Origin: Proteiniphilum propionicum
GTDB taxonomy: Bacteria; Bacteroidota; Bacteroidia; Bacteroidales; Dysgonomonadaceae
DNA length: 64,000 bases
Direction: 5' to 3'
Assembly (NCBI RefSeq): GCF_022267555.1
Contig: NZ_CP073586.1
Coordinates: forward strand, 2,285,501-2,349,500
Both the position numbers and the translations under genes were made by a program. The notes below the pieces were generated by a model that was not told the origin of the DNA, searched no databases, and saw nothing but the letters and a program-made list of their open reading frames with translations. This document shows, one piece after another, positions 1 through 9,747 of this stretch (within the stretch, counting starts at the first letter, position 1; each line of letters begins with the position of its first letter).

Positions 1-303
1 AATCTCGATAACGTATCAGTTGATCTGGAAATCTTTGAAGCATATGCCAAAGGCTATCTGCAAAAAGCTTCTTCATTCCTTACTGATGTGGAAATTGAAA
101 ATCTTGCTTTTGGTTCAAAATTGCTTACATATATGCAGACTGTACGCTTTTTTACCGATTACATTGATGGAGATACTTATTATAAGATCGCTTATCCCGA
201 GCATAATCTGGTGCGTACCAAAGCACAGTTTAAACTGTTGCAGAGCCTGGAGGAAAATTTTGATGAGATGCAGAATATTGTAATGAAAGCTGCTGTAAAG
301 TAG
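1..303 (+). CDS. Phosphotransferase (APH-like / N-acetylhexosamine kinase-like), C-terminal fragment
   Basis: The reading frame is open from the first base, so only the last 100 residues of a gene that begins outside the window are present. The stretch with FGSKLLTYMQTVRF followed by FTDYIDGD and NLVRTKAQFKLL resembles the C-terminal helical part of aminoglycoside-phosphotransferase-fold proteins, often annotated as N-acetylhexosamine 1-kinase-like in Bacteroidetes. The kinase catalytic loop lies outside the window, so activity cannot be judged. It ends 111 bases before the next gene, with a promoter-like motif between them, so it is probably a separate transcription unit. Family assignment is from recall of the C-terminal pattern and is moderate. 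Confidence 0.6.
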   Translation, partial: NLDNVSVDLEIFEAYAKGYLQKASSFLTDVEIENLAFGSKLLTYMQTVRFFTDYIDGDTYYKIAYPEHNLVRTKAQFKLLQSLEENFDEMQNIVMKAAVK

Positions 304-360
304 TTTGATTTGGAATATCGTATTTCAAACTTCTGATAATAAATATATAGATTAAAACAA

Positions 361-394
361 GCGGTGTAAGAAAAATTTACTATCTTTGCACCGC
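361..394 (+). promoter_or_regulatory. Probable Bacteroidetes promoter for the DUF177-rpmF-fabH cluster
   Basis: TATCTTTG at 381-388 fits the Bacteroidetes -7 consensus TAnnTTTG and lies 27 bases before the GTG start of the DUF177 gene. The motif is enclosed by a 6-bp inverted repeat, GCGGTG at 361-366 and CACCGC at 389-394. The role of the repeat is unknown. Confidence 0.5.
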
Positions 395-414
395 TTTATT
401 TTGAGTAGAAAAAA

Positions 415-999
415 GTGGCAAAGTATAGCTTGTACAATATTTCCCTGAAAAATCTTTCCGCGGGGATTCATACTTTTGAGTATGACCTGGATAGGAAATA
501 TTTTGAAACCATCGATGGCGATGAAGTGAAGAAAGGGAACGTGAAGGTGACGGTAAACGTGAAAAGAACGTCATCTACTTTCGAATTAAATATAGTTTTG
601 AAAGGCGTTATTCAGGTCCCCTGTACACGGTGTTTAGATGATATGGACCTGGAAGTGGATTCTAAAAACAGGCTGATAGTGAAATTCGGAAAAGAGTATT
701 CCGAAGAGAGCGACGAGATCGTAATCATCCCCGAGGACGAAGGGGAGATAAACATTGCCTGGTTTCTTTATGAATTTGTTGCTCTGGCTATCCCTATAAA
801 ACATGTGCATCCTGCAGGAGAATGTAACAGGACTGTGTATTCGAAATTGCGCAAACATCGTGCTGTAAGTTCCGATGAGGATGAAGAAGAAGGCGAGGCT
901 GCCGATGAAGACAACTATCCGGATGATGATGATGATGATACACAAGCAAACGATCCCCGATGGGATACCCTCAAAGGATTGAATTTAGACGAGAATTGA
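415..999 (+). CDS. DUF177 (YceD-like) protein
   Basis: A 194-residue protein with the DUF177 signature: a CTRCLDDM motif near residue 66 and a second conserved region with CNRTVYSKL near residue 139. Relatives in other bacteria sit directly before rpmF and are linked to ribosomal RNA or large-subunit metabolism. Here rpmF follows after 28 bases, the usual arrangement. The start is a GTG at 415. The C-terminal 40 residues are strongly acidic, with runs of Asp and Glu, as is common in Bacteroidetes members. No lesion is seen. The precise biochemical role is not established from the sequence. Confidence 0.85.
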   Translation: MAKYSLYNISLKNLSAGIHTFEYDLDRKYFETIDGDEVKKGNVKVTVNVKRTSSTFELNIVLKGVIQVPCTRCLDDMDLEVDSKNRLIVKFGKEYSEESDEIVIIPEDEGEINIAWFLYEFVALAIPIKHVHPAGECNRTVYSKLRKHRAVSSDEDEEEGEAADEDNYPDDDDDDTQANDPRWDTLKGLNLDEN

Positions 1000-1027
1000 T
1001 TATATAACAGTAAAATTAAATATACAA

Positions 1028-1213
1028 ATGGCACATCCAAAAAGAAGACAGTCTTCTGCAAGACAAGGAAAAAGAAGATCACACGACCATGCCAAACTGC
1101 CCACAATGGCAATTTGTCCAAACTGTGGTGCATGGCATATATATCACACAGTTTGCAATGAGTGCGGCTACTATAGAGGAAAATTGGCTATAGAAAAAAA
1201 TGTGACGGCATAA
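1028..1213 (+). CDS. rpmF: 50S ribosomal protein bL32
   Basis: A 61-residue basic protein beginning MAHPKRRQSSARQGKRRSHD, the standard bL32 N-terminus. It is a structural protein of the large ribosomal subunit near the peptidyl-transferase exit region. Two Cys pairs, CPNC near residue 35 and CNEC near residue 48, form an intact zinc ribbon (the C+ form). It lies between the DUF177 gene and fabH. A strong terminator follows 33 bases downstream, so fabH may have its own promoter or depend on readthrough. In many bacteria plsX lies between rpmF and fabH; it is absent here, as is usual in Bacteroidetes. Confidence 0.97.
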   Translation: MAHPKRRQSSARQGKRRSHDHAKLPTMAICPNCGAWHIYHTVCNECGYYRGKLAIEKNVTA

Positions 1214-1245
1214 TTATTCCTAAATACAATTTTTCGAAATAAAAG

Positions 1246-1282
1246 ACCCTGAAATGTCATGATAACTTTCAGGGTTTTTTTC
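1246..1282 (+). terminator. Rho-independent terminator after rpmF
   Basis: A perfect 9-bp stem, ACCCTGAAA at 1246-1254 pairing with TTTCAGGGT at 1267-1275, with a 12-base loop and a T tract from 1276. It lies between rpmF and the fabH start. Confidence 0.85.
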
Positions 1283-1303
1283 TCACAAATAATTTATACG
1301 ACG

Positions 1304-2308
1304 ATGAAACGACTAAATGCCGTAATCACCGGTATAACAGCAAGTGTACCCGACTACATATTAACCAACGAGGAGCTCTCAACAATGGTGGATACATCGG
1401 ATGAGTGGATAATGACACGTGTTGGAATTAAAGAAAGACGAATCCTTAAGGGTGAACAACAGGGTATTTCGGTGTTAGGAACAAAGGCAGTGAAAGAGTT
1501 ACTGGCAAAAACCGGGACACTTCCGGAGGAGGTAGAGGCTGTTGTTTTTGCAACTTCAACGCCCGATCATATTTTTCCTTCCGCAGCTTCCATAGTTGCA
1601 GAGAACGCAGGTATCAAAAATGCCTTCTGTTTCGATATGGAAGTAGCATGTTCCGGTTTTATATATGGATTGGAAATATGTAACGGATTAATCAAAACAG
1701 GGAAATACAAGAAAATTATTTTACTAGCAGGCGATAAAATGTCTTCCATAACCGATTATAAGGACCGTACAACATGTCCTCTGTTCGGTGATGCTGCAGG
1801 AGCTGTACTTATTGAACCTACCGAAGAAGAGTTGGGAATTATTGATGTTAAACTTCACACAGATGGATCGGGGTATCAGCCGCTGCAGATGAAGGCCGGT
1901 GGAAGCAGATTCCCGGCAACTCATGAAACGGTTGATAAATCGGAACATACAGTGAAACAGGATGGTAAAGTGGTGTTTAAAAATGCGGTTTCTCGAATGG
2001 CAGAGGTATCACTCGATATTATGAATCGAAATAACCTCACCGCCGACTATGTAGACTGGTTGGTCCCTCATCAGGCTAATATGCGTATCATCGATGCTAC
2101 AATTCAACGTACAGGCTTGCCACGCGAAAAGGTAATGATAAATATTGAACGGTATGGAAACACCAGTGCCGGGACCATCCCCCTCTGCTTGTGGGAATGG
2201 GAATCCAGGTTGCGAAAAGGTGATAATGTAATCCTTACTGCATTTGGAGCTGGCTTTTCATGGGGTAGCGTTTACCTGAAATGGGGATACAACGGAAACA
2301 AACAGTAA
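1304..2308 (+). CDS. fabH: 3-oxoacyl-ACP synthase III (KASIII)
   Basis: FabH condenses acetyl-CoA (or branched primers) with malonyl-ACP to start fatty-acid elongation in the cytoplasm. The 334-residue protein has the catalytic cysteine at about residue 116 in VACSGFI, the histidine in VPHQAN and the asparagine in [10 protein letters not shown], so the Cys-His-Asn triad is complete. I chose the ATG at 1304 ([10 protein letters not shown]). An upstream in-frame ATG at 1259 falls inside the rpmF terminator and would add residues unlike any FabH. era follows after 19 bases, probably co-transcribed. Confidence 0.95.
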   Translation: MKRLNAVITGITASVPDYILTNEELSTMVDTSDEWIMTRVGIKERRILKGEQQGISVLGTKAVKELLAKTGTLPEEVEAVVFATSTPDHIFPSAASIVAENAGIKNAFCFDMEVACSGFIYGLEICNGLIKTGKYKKIILLAGDKMSSITDYKDRTTCPLFGDAAGAVLIEPTEEELGIIDVKLHTDGSGYQPLQMKAGGSRFPATHETVDKSEHTVKQDGKVVFKNAVSRMAEVSLDIMNRNNLTADYVDWLVPHQANMRIIDATIQRTGLPREKVMINIERYGNTSAGTIPLCLWEWESRLRKGDNVILTAFGAGFSWGSVYLKWGYNGNKQ

Positions 2309-2327
2309 TTACAGAAGAATGTAAGAA

Positions 2328-3221
2328 ATGCAGCAATTAAAACATCGTTCCGGTTTTGTTAATATTGTGGGAAATCCCAACGTGGGGAAATCCACATTGA
2401 TGAACCGGCTGGTAGGAGAGAAGATATCAATAATCACAGCAAAAGCTCAAACAACGCGTCACCGTATTGTCGGAATTGTAAATACCCCTGATTATCAAGT
2501 TGTATATTCAGATACGCCGGGAGTGCTGCGCCCAAATTATAAGCTGCAGGAATCGATGCTGAACTTCTCCTTATCTGCTTTAGAAGACGCAGATGTGTTG
2601 CTATATGTAACAGATGTAGTTGAGAAGATAGATAAGAATGATGAATTTCTTGTCAAAGCACAACAGTTGGATTTACCTCTGTTGTTGCTAATAAATAAGA
2701 TAGACCAGTCCAACCAGGGGGAGCTTGAGAGGTTTGTAGAACAATGGAAAGAATTGCTACCAAAAGCAGAGATATATCCTATATCAGCATTAAATAATTT
2801 TGGCGTAGATATTGTTCAGAAGCGGATCCTGGAACTTCTCCCAGACTCACCTCCCTATTTTGGGAAAGATGCACTCACCGATAAGCCTGCCCGTTTTTTT
2901 GTTGCTGAGATCATCCGCGAAAAAGCTCTGTTGATCTATCAGAAAGAGGTGCCTTACTCAATTGAGGTTGTAGTGGAAGAATTTAAAGAGGAGATTGATA
3001 TCATTCGTATTCGTGCTATTATTCTTGTAGAGCGTGAAACTCAGAAAGGTATAGTCATTGGTCATAAAGGCGATGCACTGAAAAGGCTTGGAATAATGGC
3101 ACGAAAAGACATTGAGCTCTTCTTCGAGAAAAAAATATTTCTGCAACTCTATGTCAAGGTCGAGAAGGACTGGCGCAACAGAGATAATATGCTGAGGACA
3201 TTCGGATACAAGCTCGATTGA
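2328..3221 (+). CDS. era: GTPase Era
   Basis: Era is an essential Ras-like GTPase that binds the 3' end of 16S rRNA during 30S assembly. The 297-residue protein has G1 GNPNVGKST, a G2 region TTRHRI, G3 DTPG and G4 NKID, followed by a C-terminal KH RNA-binding domain (IVIGHKGDALKRLG near residue 245). Length and motif order are standard. It follows fabH by 19 bases; der follows after 116 bases, which leaves room for a promoter. Confidence 0.97.
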   Translation: MQQLKHRSGFVNIVGNPNVGKSTLMNRLVGEKISIITAKAQTTRHRIVGIVNTPDYQVVYSDTPGVLRPNYKLQESMLNFSLSALEDADVLLYVTDVVEKIDKNDEFLVKAQQLDLPLLLLINKIDQSNQGELERFVEQWKELLPKAEIYPISALNNFGVDIVQKRILELLPDSPPYFGKDALTDKPARFFVAEIIREKALLIYQKEVPYSIEVVVEEFKEEIDIIRIRAIILVERETQKGIVIGHKGDALKRLGIMARKDIELFFEKKIFLQLYVKVEKDWRNRDNMLRTFGYKLD

Positions 3222-3337
3222 TTTTTTATTTATAATTTGTTATATTACGAGTTGCAACAGCTGTAGCTTTGTATCTTTTTGACTTCATATAGCGTGGAGT
3301 ATTAGCTATATATCCCGATTCTAAAAAACTAATAATT

Positions 3338-4651
3338 ATGCAAAACTTAGTAGCCATAGTAGGACGCCCCAACGTAGGAAAATCCACACTGTTCAACCGG
3401 TTGACACAGAGCCGTCAGGCCATTGTAACAGAGACAGCAGGGACCACTCGCGATCGCCAGTACGGAAAAGTGAACTGGAACGGTCAGGAGTTTTCGTTGG
3501 TTGATACCGGTGGATGGGTGGTAAACTCCGAGGATATTATGGAGGATGAGATAAACAAACAGGTACGCATTGCCATTGAGGAGGCAGATGTAATTCTTTT
3601 TGTGGTTGACGTGATGAACGGCTTAACTGATCTGGATTCGAGTGTGGCGCAGATGCTGCGCAGATCGGATAAGAAAGTAGTAGTGGTTTCCAATAAATCT
3701 GACAACTTCGATCTTGGGCATCAATCTGCTGAATTTTATTCGCTCGGCCTGGGTGACCCGTTTAACGTGTCTGCAATAAATGGTTCAGGAACAGGTGACC
3801 TGCTTGACCATATCCTTGCACTGTTTTCGAAAGATAGCGAGGAGGAAATTGTAGAGGATATTCCAAAATTCGCAGTAGTAGGACGCCCCAATGTGGGTAA
3901 ATCATCTATCATAAATGCACTTCTTGGTGAAGAAAGGAGCATAGTGACTGATATTGCCGGTACAACACGCGATTCAATCTACTTGCGCTATAATAAGTTC
4001 GGTATGGATTTTTACCTTATAGATACTGCCGGTATACGAAAAAAAGGGAAAGTAACGGAAGACCTGGAGTATTTTTCAGTCATACGTTCCATAAGGGTTA
4101 TCGAAAATGCCGATGTATGTGTGCTAATGGTAGATGCAACAAGAGGAATTGAGAGCCAGGATTTGAATATATTTTCACTTATCCAGAAAAACCGCAAAGG
4201 GTTGGTTGTGTTTGTCAATAAGTGGGATTTGGTTGAAGAGAAAGACAATATTGTGATGAAAACGTTCGAAAATGCTATTCGAAATAGACTGGCTCCCTTT
4301 ACCGATTTTCCAATTATTTTCGGATCGTCTTTAACAAAACAGCGAATTCTTAAAGTAATGGATACAGCCAAAGAGGTTTATCAGAATAAAAAACGCAAAA
4401 TTGCTACCAGCAAACTTAACGAAGTGCTTTTGCCCATAATCGGAAAAACTCCTCCTCCGGCAAATAAGGGTAAATATATTAAGATTAAATATATTACTCA
4501 GCTGCCTAATACACAAGTGCCTTCGTTTGTATTCTTTTGCAACCTGCCTCAATGGGTTAAAGAACCATATAGGCGCTTCATAGAGAACAGAATGCGTGAG
4601 AACTGGAATTTCTCAGGAACGCCTATAAATGTATTCTTCAGGGAAAAATAA
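3338..4651 (+). CDS. der: GTPase Der (EngA)
   Basis: Der is a double-domain GTPase required for 50S subunit maturation. Two complete G domains are visible: GRPNVGKST with DTGG and NKSD in the N-terminal half, and GRPNVGKSS with DTAG and NKWD in the second. A KH-like C-terminal domain follows, ending NVFFREK. The 437-residue length is typical. It sits in the fabH-era-der order usual for this phylum. The downstream 337 bases are non-coding. Confidence 0.97.
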   Translation: MQNLVAIVGRPNVGKSTLFNRLTQSRQAIVTETAGTTRDRQYGKVNWNGQEFSLVDTGGWVVNSEDIMEDEINKQVRIAIEEADVILFVVDVMNGLTDLDSSVAQMLRRSDKKVVVVSNKSDNFDLGHQSAEFYSLGLGDPFNVSAINGSGTGDLLDHILALFSKDSEEEIVEDIPKFAVVGRPNVGKSSIINALLGEERSIVTDIAGTTRDSIYLRYNKFGMDFYLIDTAGIRKKGKVTEDLEYFSVIRSIRVIENADVCVLMVDATRGIESQDLNIFSLIQKNRKGLVVFVNKWDLVEEKDNIVMKTFENAIRNRLAPFTDFPIIFGSSLTKQRILKVMDTAKEVYQNKKRKIATSKLNEVLLPIIGKTPPPANKGKYIKIKYITQLPNTQVPSFVFFCNLPQWVKEPYRRFIENRMRENWNFSGTPINVFFREK

Positions 4652-4988
4652 TAACCTGCTTCTTTTTATCTGGCTTAAAGATAAAACTTAAGCTAGCTTA
4701 ATATTCAAGATAAACTCAATTTAGTTATCGTTCCAAAGATTAAAGATAACACTTAAGCAAATTTCATATTTTCATCTTTTAACCGTTATTTTAGTTTAAC
4801 TATAAAGATTTTATTCATTGGCAGGTAAATAAAACACCTTCCAATGCATCATTACGCATGTAACTTACGTATTTACGAAAAAAAATGAATTAATCTTATG
4901 CAATCACAAAAAAAATGCCTTAATTTGTGTAACTTTTAAATTAGTATACGACGATAAAATCTGCTATCGTATATTAAAAAAAGAAAAT
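4652..4988. other. AT-rich intergenic stretch with a short repeat and a palindrome
   Basis: No gene is seen between der and the DUF349 gene. Two 18-bp near-identical copies starting TAAAGATAA lie at 4676-4693 and 4741-4758 (17 of 18 bases match). A perfect 14-bp palindrome, TTAAGCTAGCTTAA, is at 4688-4701. An ACGATA/TATCGT inverted pair lies shortly before 4980. The region probably carries the DUF349 promoter, but I cannot place it confidently. Confidence 0.4.
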
Positions 4989-5042
4989 TTGAAACGTAAC
5001 ATCTCGTTTAAAAGGAACGAGTATAATGATGAGGGACTACTG

Positions 5043-7412
5043 ATGGATACGAAAAACAATATTGAGAGCGAAAAACTAACCGTCGACGAAAAAACAACAA
5101 TTAACAATCCTAATCCTGATACAAAGGAACAAGGGTCGACTTTAAAAGGTAATTATCAGGAAATATCTATAGAAGAAGATCCTATGGATGAGCTACTGGA
5201 AGAGGTCGCAACAGAATCAACGAAAGAATCAGAAACGGAAGCAACCGTGAGAGCAGGAGTGAAAGTTGAAGAGACTGCTGCTTATGAAATAATTTCTGTT
5301 GAAGATAGTGCCGCAGAAGTGCCGTCCGAAGAAGCTACTACCGCAGAAATTAATGCCGAAAATCCAGAGGTTGTACCCAATTTGAATATAACTCAAACTG
5401 ATGATGAAACTGGAAAGGATAAGGCTGAGAGCCAGACAGCCGAGAGTGTTGCCGCCAAAAAAAATTCTGATCTAAAGGTAAATGCTGAGCCTTCAGCTTT
5501 AGAGCCGGAAGCAACCGCGCCTGTAACTTCAGAGCCCGAAGCAACCGAACCTTCAGCTTTAATTAAAACTTCTTCAGAAGAGAAAACAAAAGGAGATGAG
5601 TCCGATATTGATTATGTTTTGGAAGATGGAGTTGAAGAGGAGGAGTCCGAAGATGAAGACGACGATGTGGATGAAAATACTGTATCTGAAGATAGTGGTA
5701 TTTCTCTGCTTCCAATAGATGAAATTGTACAACACCTTCGTGATTTGCTAAATTCTGAAAATCCGAAAAGAAAGGATGTTGATGAATATAAAAATCAGTT
5801 CTATCGTTCATTACGAAATGAGATTGAAGCTCAGAAACAGATTTTTATGTCTGAAGGGGGAGAAGAGATTGACTTTGTTGCAAAAGAATCTGAAATTTTT
5901 ATCGAAGGTAAAGATCTGCTTCAGAAAATAAAGGAAAAACGAGCAGCAATTCTTGCAAAAGAGGAGAAAGAAAAAGAGAAGAATGTAGCACGTAAACTGG
6001 CAATTATTGAACAGATAAAAGTACTGACCGAGAATCAGGGACAGGAAGATTTCAATAAAATTTACCAGGAGTTCAAAAATCTTCAGCAGGAGTGGAGCGA
6101 AATTAAACTGGTTCCACAGTCAAAAGTCAATGAGTTATGGAGATCTTATCAGCGCTACGTTGAAAAGTTTTACGATCTGGTTCGAATTAATAACGAATTC
6201 AGGGAGTACGACTTCAAGAAGAACCTTGAATTGAAAACTGAACTTTGCGAAGCGGCTGAAAGGCTCGACGATGAAAAGGATGTGATCTCCGCATTCCATC
6301 AGTTGCAAAATCTCCATCAAGAATGGAGGGAGATTGGGCCTGTTTCCAGAAAAGAGAGAGAGCTTATCTGGGATAGGTTTAAAGAAGCATCTACCAATAT
6401 CAACAAAAAATATCAGGCTCACTTTGAAGAGCTGAGAGGGAAAGAGACCGAAAACCTGGAATTGAAAACAGCTCTGTGTGAAAAGCTTGAAGCAATAGAC
6501 TACAGTCAGTTTAAAACCATTAAAGACTGGAATAATAAGGTGAAGGAAGTGCTTGAAATACAGTCGCAATGGCGCCAAATTGGCTTTGTGCCTAGAAAAT
6601 GGAATACTAAGATATATAAACGCTATCGCGCTGCATGCGATATGTTTTTCAAGAGCAAGAACAACTTCTATAAGTCTCTTCGTGGAGAGATGGAAGAGAA
6701 CCTGAAGAAAAAGACAATCCTCTGCGAACGCGCCGAAGAAATGAAAGATAGTAGGGACTGGAAGAAAACTACTCAGGATATGATCGAAATTCAGAAAGAG
6801 TGGAAAAGTATTGGCATCGTTCCTTACAAATATGTTGACAGTATCTGGAAGAGATTTATCACAGCATGCGATTATTTCTTTGAACAGAAGAAGTTACATA
6901 CTTCATCGCAATATGAAGAAGAGACTAGAAATCTTGAAGCTAAACGAGCAGTTGTCAAGACAATCAACAATCTTGATAACTCATTGAGTGTTGACAAAGC
7001 GTTAGAGGAGTTGCGTGAATTGATGGACGAGTGGTACTCAATAGGGCATGTTCCGTATAAAATTAAGGATCGCATCTATCGCGAATTTTATGAAGCTACC
7101 GAAGCTCAGTTCGATCGCTTGAATATTGACAAGGCTGAACGTAAACTGGAAAGTTTCAAAACCAATATCTCCGATATGGCAAAGTCCGGAAATGCTAAAG
7201 GACAACTTCTCCGTGAACGTGACAGGCTTATGCGCCAATATGAACGTATGAAAGGGGAATTACAGACCTATGAGAATAATATTGGCTTCCTTTCCGTTTC
7301 ATCCAAGAAAGGGAATCATCTTCTCGACGACATGAACCAGAAGATGGAAAAAATAAAATCGGAACTGCAGCTAATTGTCAAAAAAATCGGGGCCATTGAT
7401 GCGGAATTATAA
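5043..7412 (+). CDS. DUF349 repeat protein with acidic N-terminal tail
   Basis: A 789-residue protein if it starts at the ATG at 5043 (MDTKNNIESE); a TTG at 4989 is in frame but less likely. The first 230 or so residues are low-complexity, rich in Glu, Ala, Thr and Asp. From about residue 240 onward come repeated helical units of about 70 residues carrying W-x-x-I-G-x-V-P (for example WREIGPV, WRQIGFVPRKW, WKSIGIVPYKY, WYSIGHVPYKI), the hallmark of DUF349 repeats. The C-terminus is coiled-coil-like. No enzyme motif is seen. The function of the family is poorly defined; a structural or nucleic-acid-binding role is possible. It is the last core gene before the mobile-element region. Confidence 0.8.
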   Translation: MDTKNNIESEKLTVDEKTTINNPNPDTKEQGSTLKGNYQEISIEEDPMDELLEEVATESTKESETEATVRAGVKVEETAAYEIISVEDSAAEVPSEEATTAEINAENPEVVPNLNITQTDDETGKDKAESQTAESVAAKKNSDLKVNAEPSALEPEATAPVTSEPEATEPSALIKTSSEEKTKGDESDIDYVLEDGVEEEESEDEDDDVDENTVSEDSGISLLPIDEIVQHLRDLLNSENPKRKDVDEYKNQFYRSLRNEIEAQKQIFMSEGGEEIDFVAKESEIFIEGKDLLQKIKEKRAAILAKEEKEKEKNVARKLAIIEQIKVLTENQGQEDFNKIYQEFKNLQQEWSEIKLVPQSKVNELWRSYQRYVEKFYDLVRINNEFREYDFKKNLELKTELCEAAERLDDEKDVISAFHQLQNLHQEWREIGPVSRKERELIWDRFKEASTNINKKYQAHFEELRGKETENLELKTALCEKLEAIDYSQFKTIKDWNNKVKEVLEIQSQWRQIGFVPRKWNTKIYKRYRAACDMFFKSKNNFYKSLRGEMEENLKKKTILCERAEEMKDSRDWKKTTQDMIEIQKEWKSIGIVPYKYVDSIWKRFITACDYFFEQKKLHTSSQYEEETRNLEAKRAVVKTINNLDNSLSVDKALEELRELMDEWYSIGHVPYKIKDRIYREFYEATEAQFDRLNIDKAERKLESFKTNISDMAKSGNAKGQLLRERDRLMRQYERMKGELQTYENNIGFLSVSSKKGNHLLDDMNQKMEKIKSELQLIVKKIGAIDAEL

Positions 7413-7774
7413 TGATGTATGAGTCTGCTTGAAAAAGTCTCAAATTAGAAGATTTGATATCATAATCACTTGAAAATCAAATATTATATTTTCACAAAAC
7501 GACTTATTAAAGTGGACTCATGTATTGATTCACTAGATAATAATCAAGGGGGCTGTTTCAAAAGGGCAGCTTCTTTTTTGATTTTTTATGCTGCTGTTTT
7601 CTCAATACTTCGGTAAATATTAAATTAACTAATTAAAATTCAATGATTTACATAACATAGTTTAACATAAAAAAGATGGTTAAGTAGCTGGCTATCAGCA
7701 TCTTTACAGTATTTCGAAGCACTTTGAAGATGGATAAAACCAGCGTACTTAACCAATATAGAGGTGGACTTGCA
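7413..7774. other. Intergenic stretch with a weak terminator-like hairpin
   Basis: No gene is seen. GCTG at 7552-7555 can pair with CAGC at 7567-7570, followed by a T-rich run at 7571-7579, a weak candidate terminator for the DUF349 gene. The segment ends at the left terminal repeat of an IS3 element. Confidence 0.35.
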
Positions 7775-7794
7775 AACTTAATTGAGACAAAAAG

Positions 7795-8594
7795 TTAAGC
7801 GACATTTTTAATTGATTCTTTTTTAAGATTATACTGATTCCAGAATTCATCAATGGTTAAGTTACCCAATGCTGAGAATCTCCTTTTATGATTATACCAG
7901 GATTCAATATATTCAAATACATACAAGCGCATTTGCTCTCTTGTTTTGAGTTTGGTACCATAGACCAATTCAGATTTGAAAGTTTTGAAAAAGCTTTCAT
8001 CCACGGCATTATCCCAGCAATTGCATTTTCCGCTCATGCTTTGTTCCAGCTTCAAGGATTTCAACAGGTTTACAGTTTGTCTGCAGGCATACTGGATGCC
8101 CGGTCAGAATGAAATATCATTCCTTCTACAAAAGGTCTGTTCCTGCCCTGCCATCCTGATGGCCGGAACTACGGTATGGGATATAAGGTCAGGTCAGAGA
8201 CACACGCTTTCACAGGCTCATTCTGATTAAACCTGCGATTCAGCAGATTTGGTGCAACCTTATAGTTGTGAGAGGCATCCGTCGTCACTTTGAATCGTTT
8301 CGAGAGTTTGCTGCGCAAGCCCATTTCTTTCATATGGCATGCTACAGTGGTTCTCGAGACAGGAGTTCCGGATACCTGCAAATCCTTCGCCAGCCGGGGG
8401 CTTCCATTGCGTCCCTTGGCAGCAAAATATGCATCCCTGATCTTTTCATCCAGCTCCATATATTTGCGCATGCGTTGGCCCTCCGGATCTTTAAGCCAGC
8501 GGTAATAACTGTTCCCGGGTACTTTCAATACTCTGCACATCACCTCGATCGTCCATTGTTTCGAGTTATATTCCTTTATGAAGAGATAGATCAA
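7795..8594 (-). pseudogene. IS3 transposase orfB, deleted and frameshifted
   Basis: The N-terminal half (8594-8169) has the HTH-like region and the first catalytic Asp of the DDE core in VSDLT, then runs into a stop after YPIP. The C-terminal part (8064-7795) holds the last catalytic Glu in NCWDNAVDESF. Between them, FHSDR near 8110 contains the second Asp. There a single G appears to be missing after GACCGG, which shifts the frame. About 30-45 residues that normally lie between the first and second catalytic Asp are also missing. The gene therefore cannot make an active transposase. Confidence 0.8.
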
Positions 8595-8899
8595 CGATCT
8601 CTCCTGGAGATGATGCTCAAAGCTTTTTTTAATATGTCCCGCTCCGTTTCAGCCTCGCCAAGACGTTTTTCCAGTTCAGCAATCCTTTTGTTGTCTTCAG
8701 TTAATGACTGGACTCCGTGTCCGGGGAAACTGGCTTCCCCTTTCTGCTGGTATTCTTTCCGCCAACGATATAAAAGAAAGGGTGCAATACCCAATTCCTG
8801 TGCAAGCTCGGAAATATTCATGCGTTCTAAACTGAGTTTGACCGCATTCTCTTTGAATGCCTTGTCAAAATGGGTTCTTTGTTTACTCATATTACACAA
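8591..8899 (-). CDS. IS3-family transposase orfA (helix-turn-helix)
   Basis: A 102-residue protein with the IS3 orfA pattern: an N-terminal HTH (FKENAVKLSLERMNISELAQ), a conserved LLYRWRKEY, and a C-terminal leucine-rich coiled coil. It normally binds the terminal repeats and is fused to orfB by -1 frameshifting. It overlaps the start of orfB by 4 bases. The orf itself looks intact, but its partner is dead. Confidence 0.8.
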   Translation of the reverse strand: MCNMSKQRTHFDKAFKENAVKLSLERMNISELAQELGIAPFLLYRWRKEYQQKGEASFPGHGVQSLTEDNKRIAELEKRLGEAETERDILKKALSIISRRDR

Positions 8900-9637
8900 A
8901 AATAAGCTTTTATGCTTAACTCTGTGTCCTGGCTAAGTTAGTAATTCCAAGGTATCTGTAGTGATGTTCCTGGTAAACTAACTACGAAGTTAAACAAAAG
9001 TTTCAAATCATTCCTTATGGAGACGTTTATTTTATACCTGGTCATTCCCGGCAGGATTAATTTCCTACAATTGGGGAGATATGGCAAGTCGTGTGAACAG
9101 CGATTTCGCCAGAACTTCTCGAAGGATTTTGATTGGCTGGAGTTTAACTTGTCTTTGTCTGACAAGGTATTAACCGGAGATCGCAAGGCTATTGCCATTG
9201 ATCCCAGTTATATATCCAAATCCGGAAAGAATACCCCCTGGATTGGTTACTTCTGGTCGGGTGCAGCCGGTCAGGCGAAAAGAGGATTGGAAATCCTGGG
9301 AGTAGGCCTTATCGACATTGATAACAAGGATTGCATAAGTCTACAGGCCGTTCAGACTCCGGACCGTCAAACCCTGGAGAATCGCGATGCGAACCTGATC
9401 GACTGGTACCTGCTGGTCCTTGAATCGATGCGGGATAAACTCCATCGGACAAGCCGTTACGTGGTTGCTGATGCCTACTTCGCAAAGAACAACTTCGTTA
9501 CGGGTCTGCAGGAGATGAAGTTTGATCTGGTCAGCCGTTTCAGGTGTAAGCTACCCCTTTTTAGGACAGTCTTTGATTAGACTGCTAAATTAGTTATTTA
9601 TGTATACAATGTTATGATGTCGGACAGATTTTTGATA

Positions 9638-9718
9638 AGCCACTCCCAATACTAGACGATACAGCGGGCAAGACTGCCCGCCAGGGCACTCGTCTTGGCC
9701 TTGACCGCTGTAGTGGCT
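9638..9718. other. Highly structured non-coding segment inside the IS407-group element
   Basis: Lying between orfB and the left terminal repeat, this segment has several exact complementary pairs: AGCCACT 9638-9644 with AGTGGCT 9712-9718; TACAGCGG 9660-9667 with CCGCTGTA 9705-9712; AGACGA 9654-9659 with TCGTCT 9690-9695; and GCGGGCA 9664-9670 with TGCCCGC 9675-9681. The second and third pairs cross (pseudoknot geometry), and the second and fourth share bases, so they are mutually exclusive. Function unknown; it could be an RNA or a folded single-strand DNA structure. Confidence 0.45.
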
Positions 9719-9747
9719 AGTGTTACCTTTGCTTGTCAAAACATCTG

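Larger units (their letters stand above)
7775..8939 (-). mobile_element. IS3-family insertion sequence, decayed
   Basis: The element is about 1.17 kb and is read on the - strand. Imperfect terminal inverted repeats are visible. The left end (7775-7800) reads AACTTA then GAGACAAAAAGTTAAGC; the right end (8914-8939), read inward, gives AACTTA then GGACACAGAGTTAAGC. It encodes orfA and a broken orfB. I could not identify a clear target-site duplication. Confidence 0.75.

Noticed and set aside
20-283. An 87-codon + strand frame at the window start
   Set aside because: It overlaps the phosphotransferase frame, which is open from base 1 and has family-like sequence; the alternative frame has no recognisable pattern.
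8268-8936. A 222-codon + strand frame across the IS3 element
   Set aside because: It is antisense to the transposase genes orfA and orfB, which carry the real motifs; no domain is seen in the + frame.
9638-9718. Integron attC site
   Set aside because: The segment folds strongly, but no GTTRRRY-type core, no integron integrase and no gene cassette are present.
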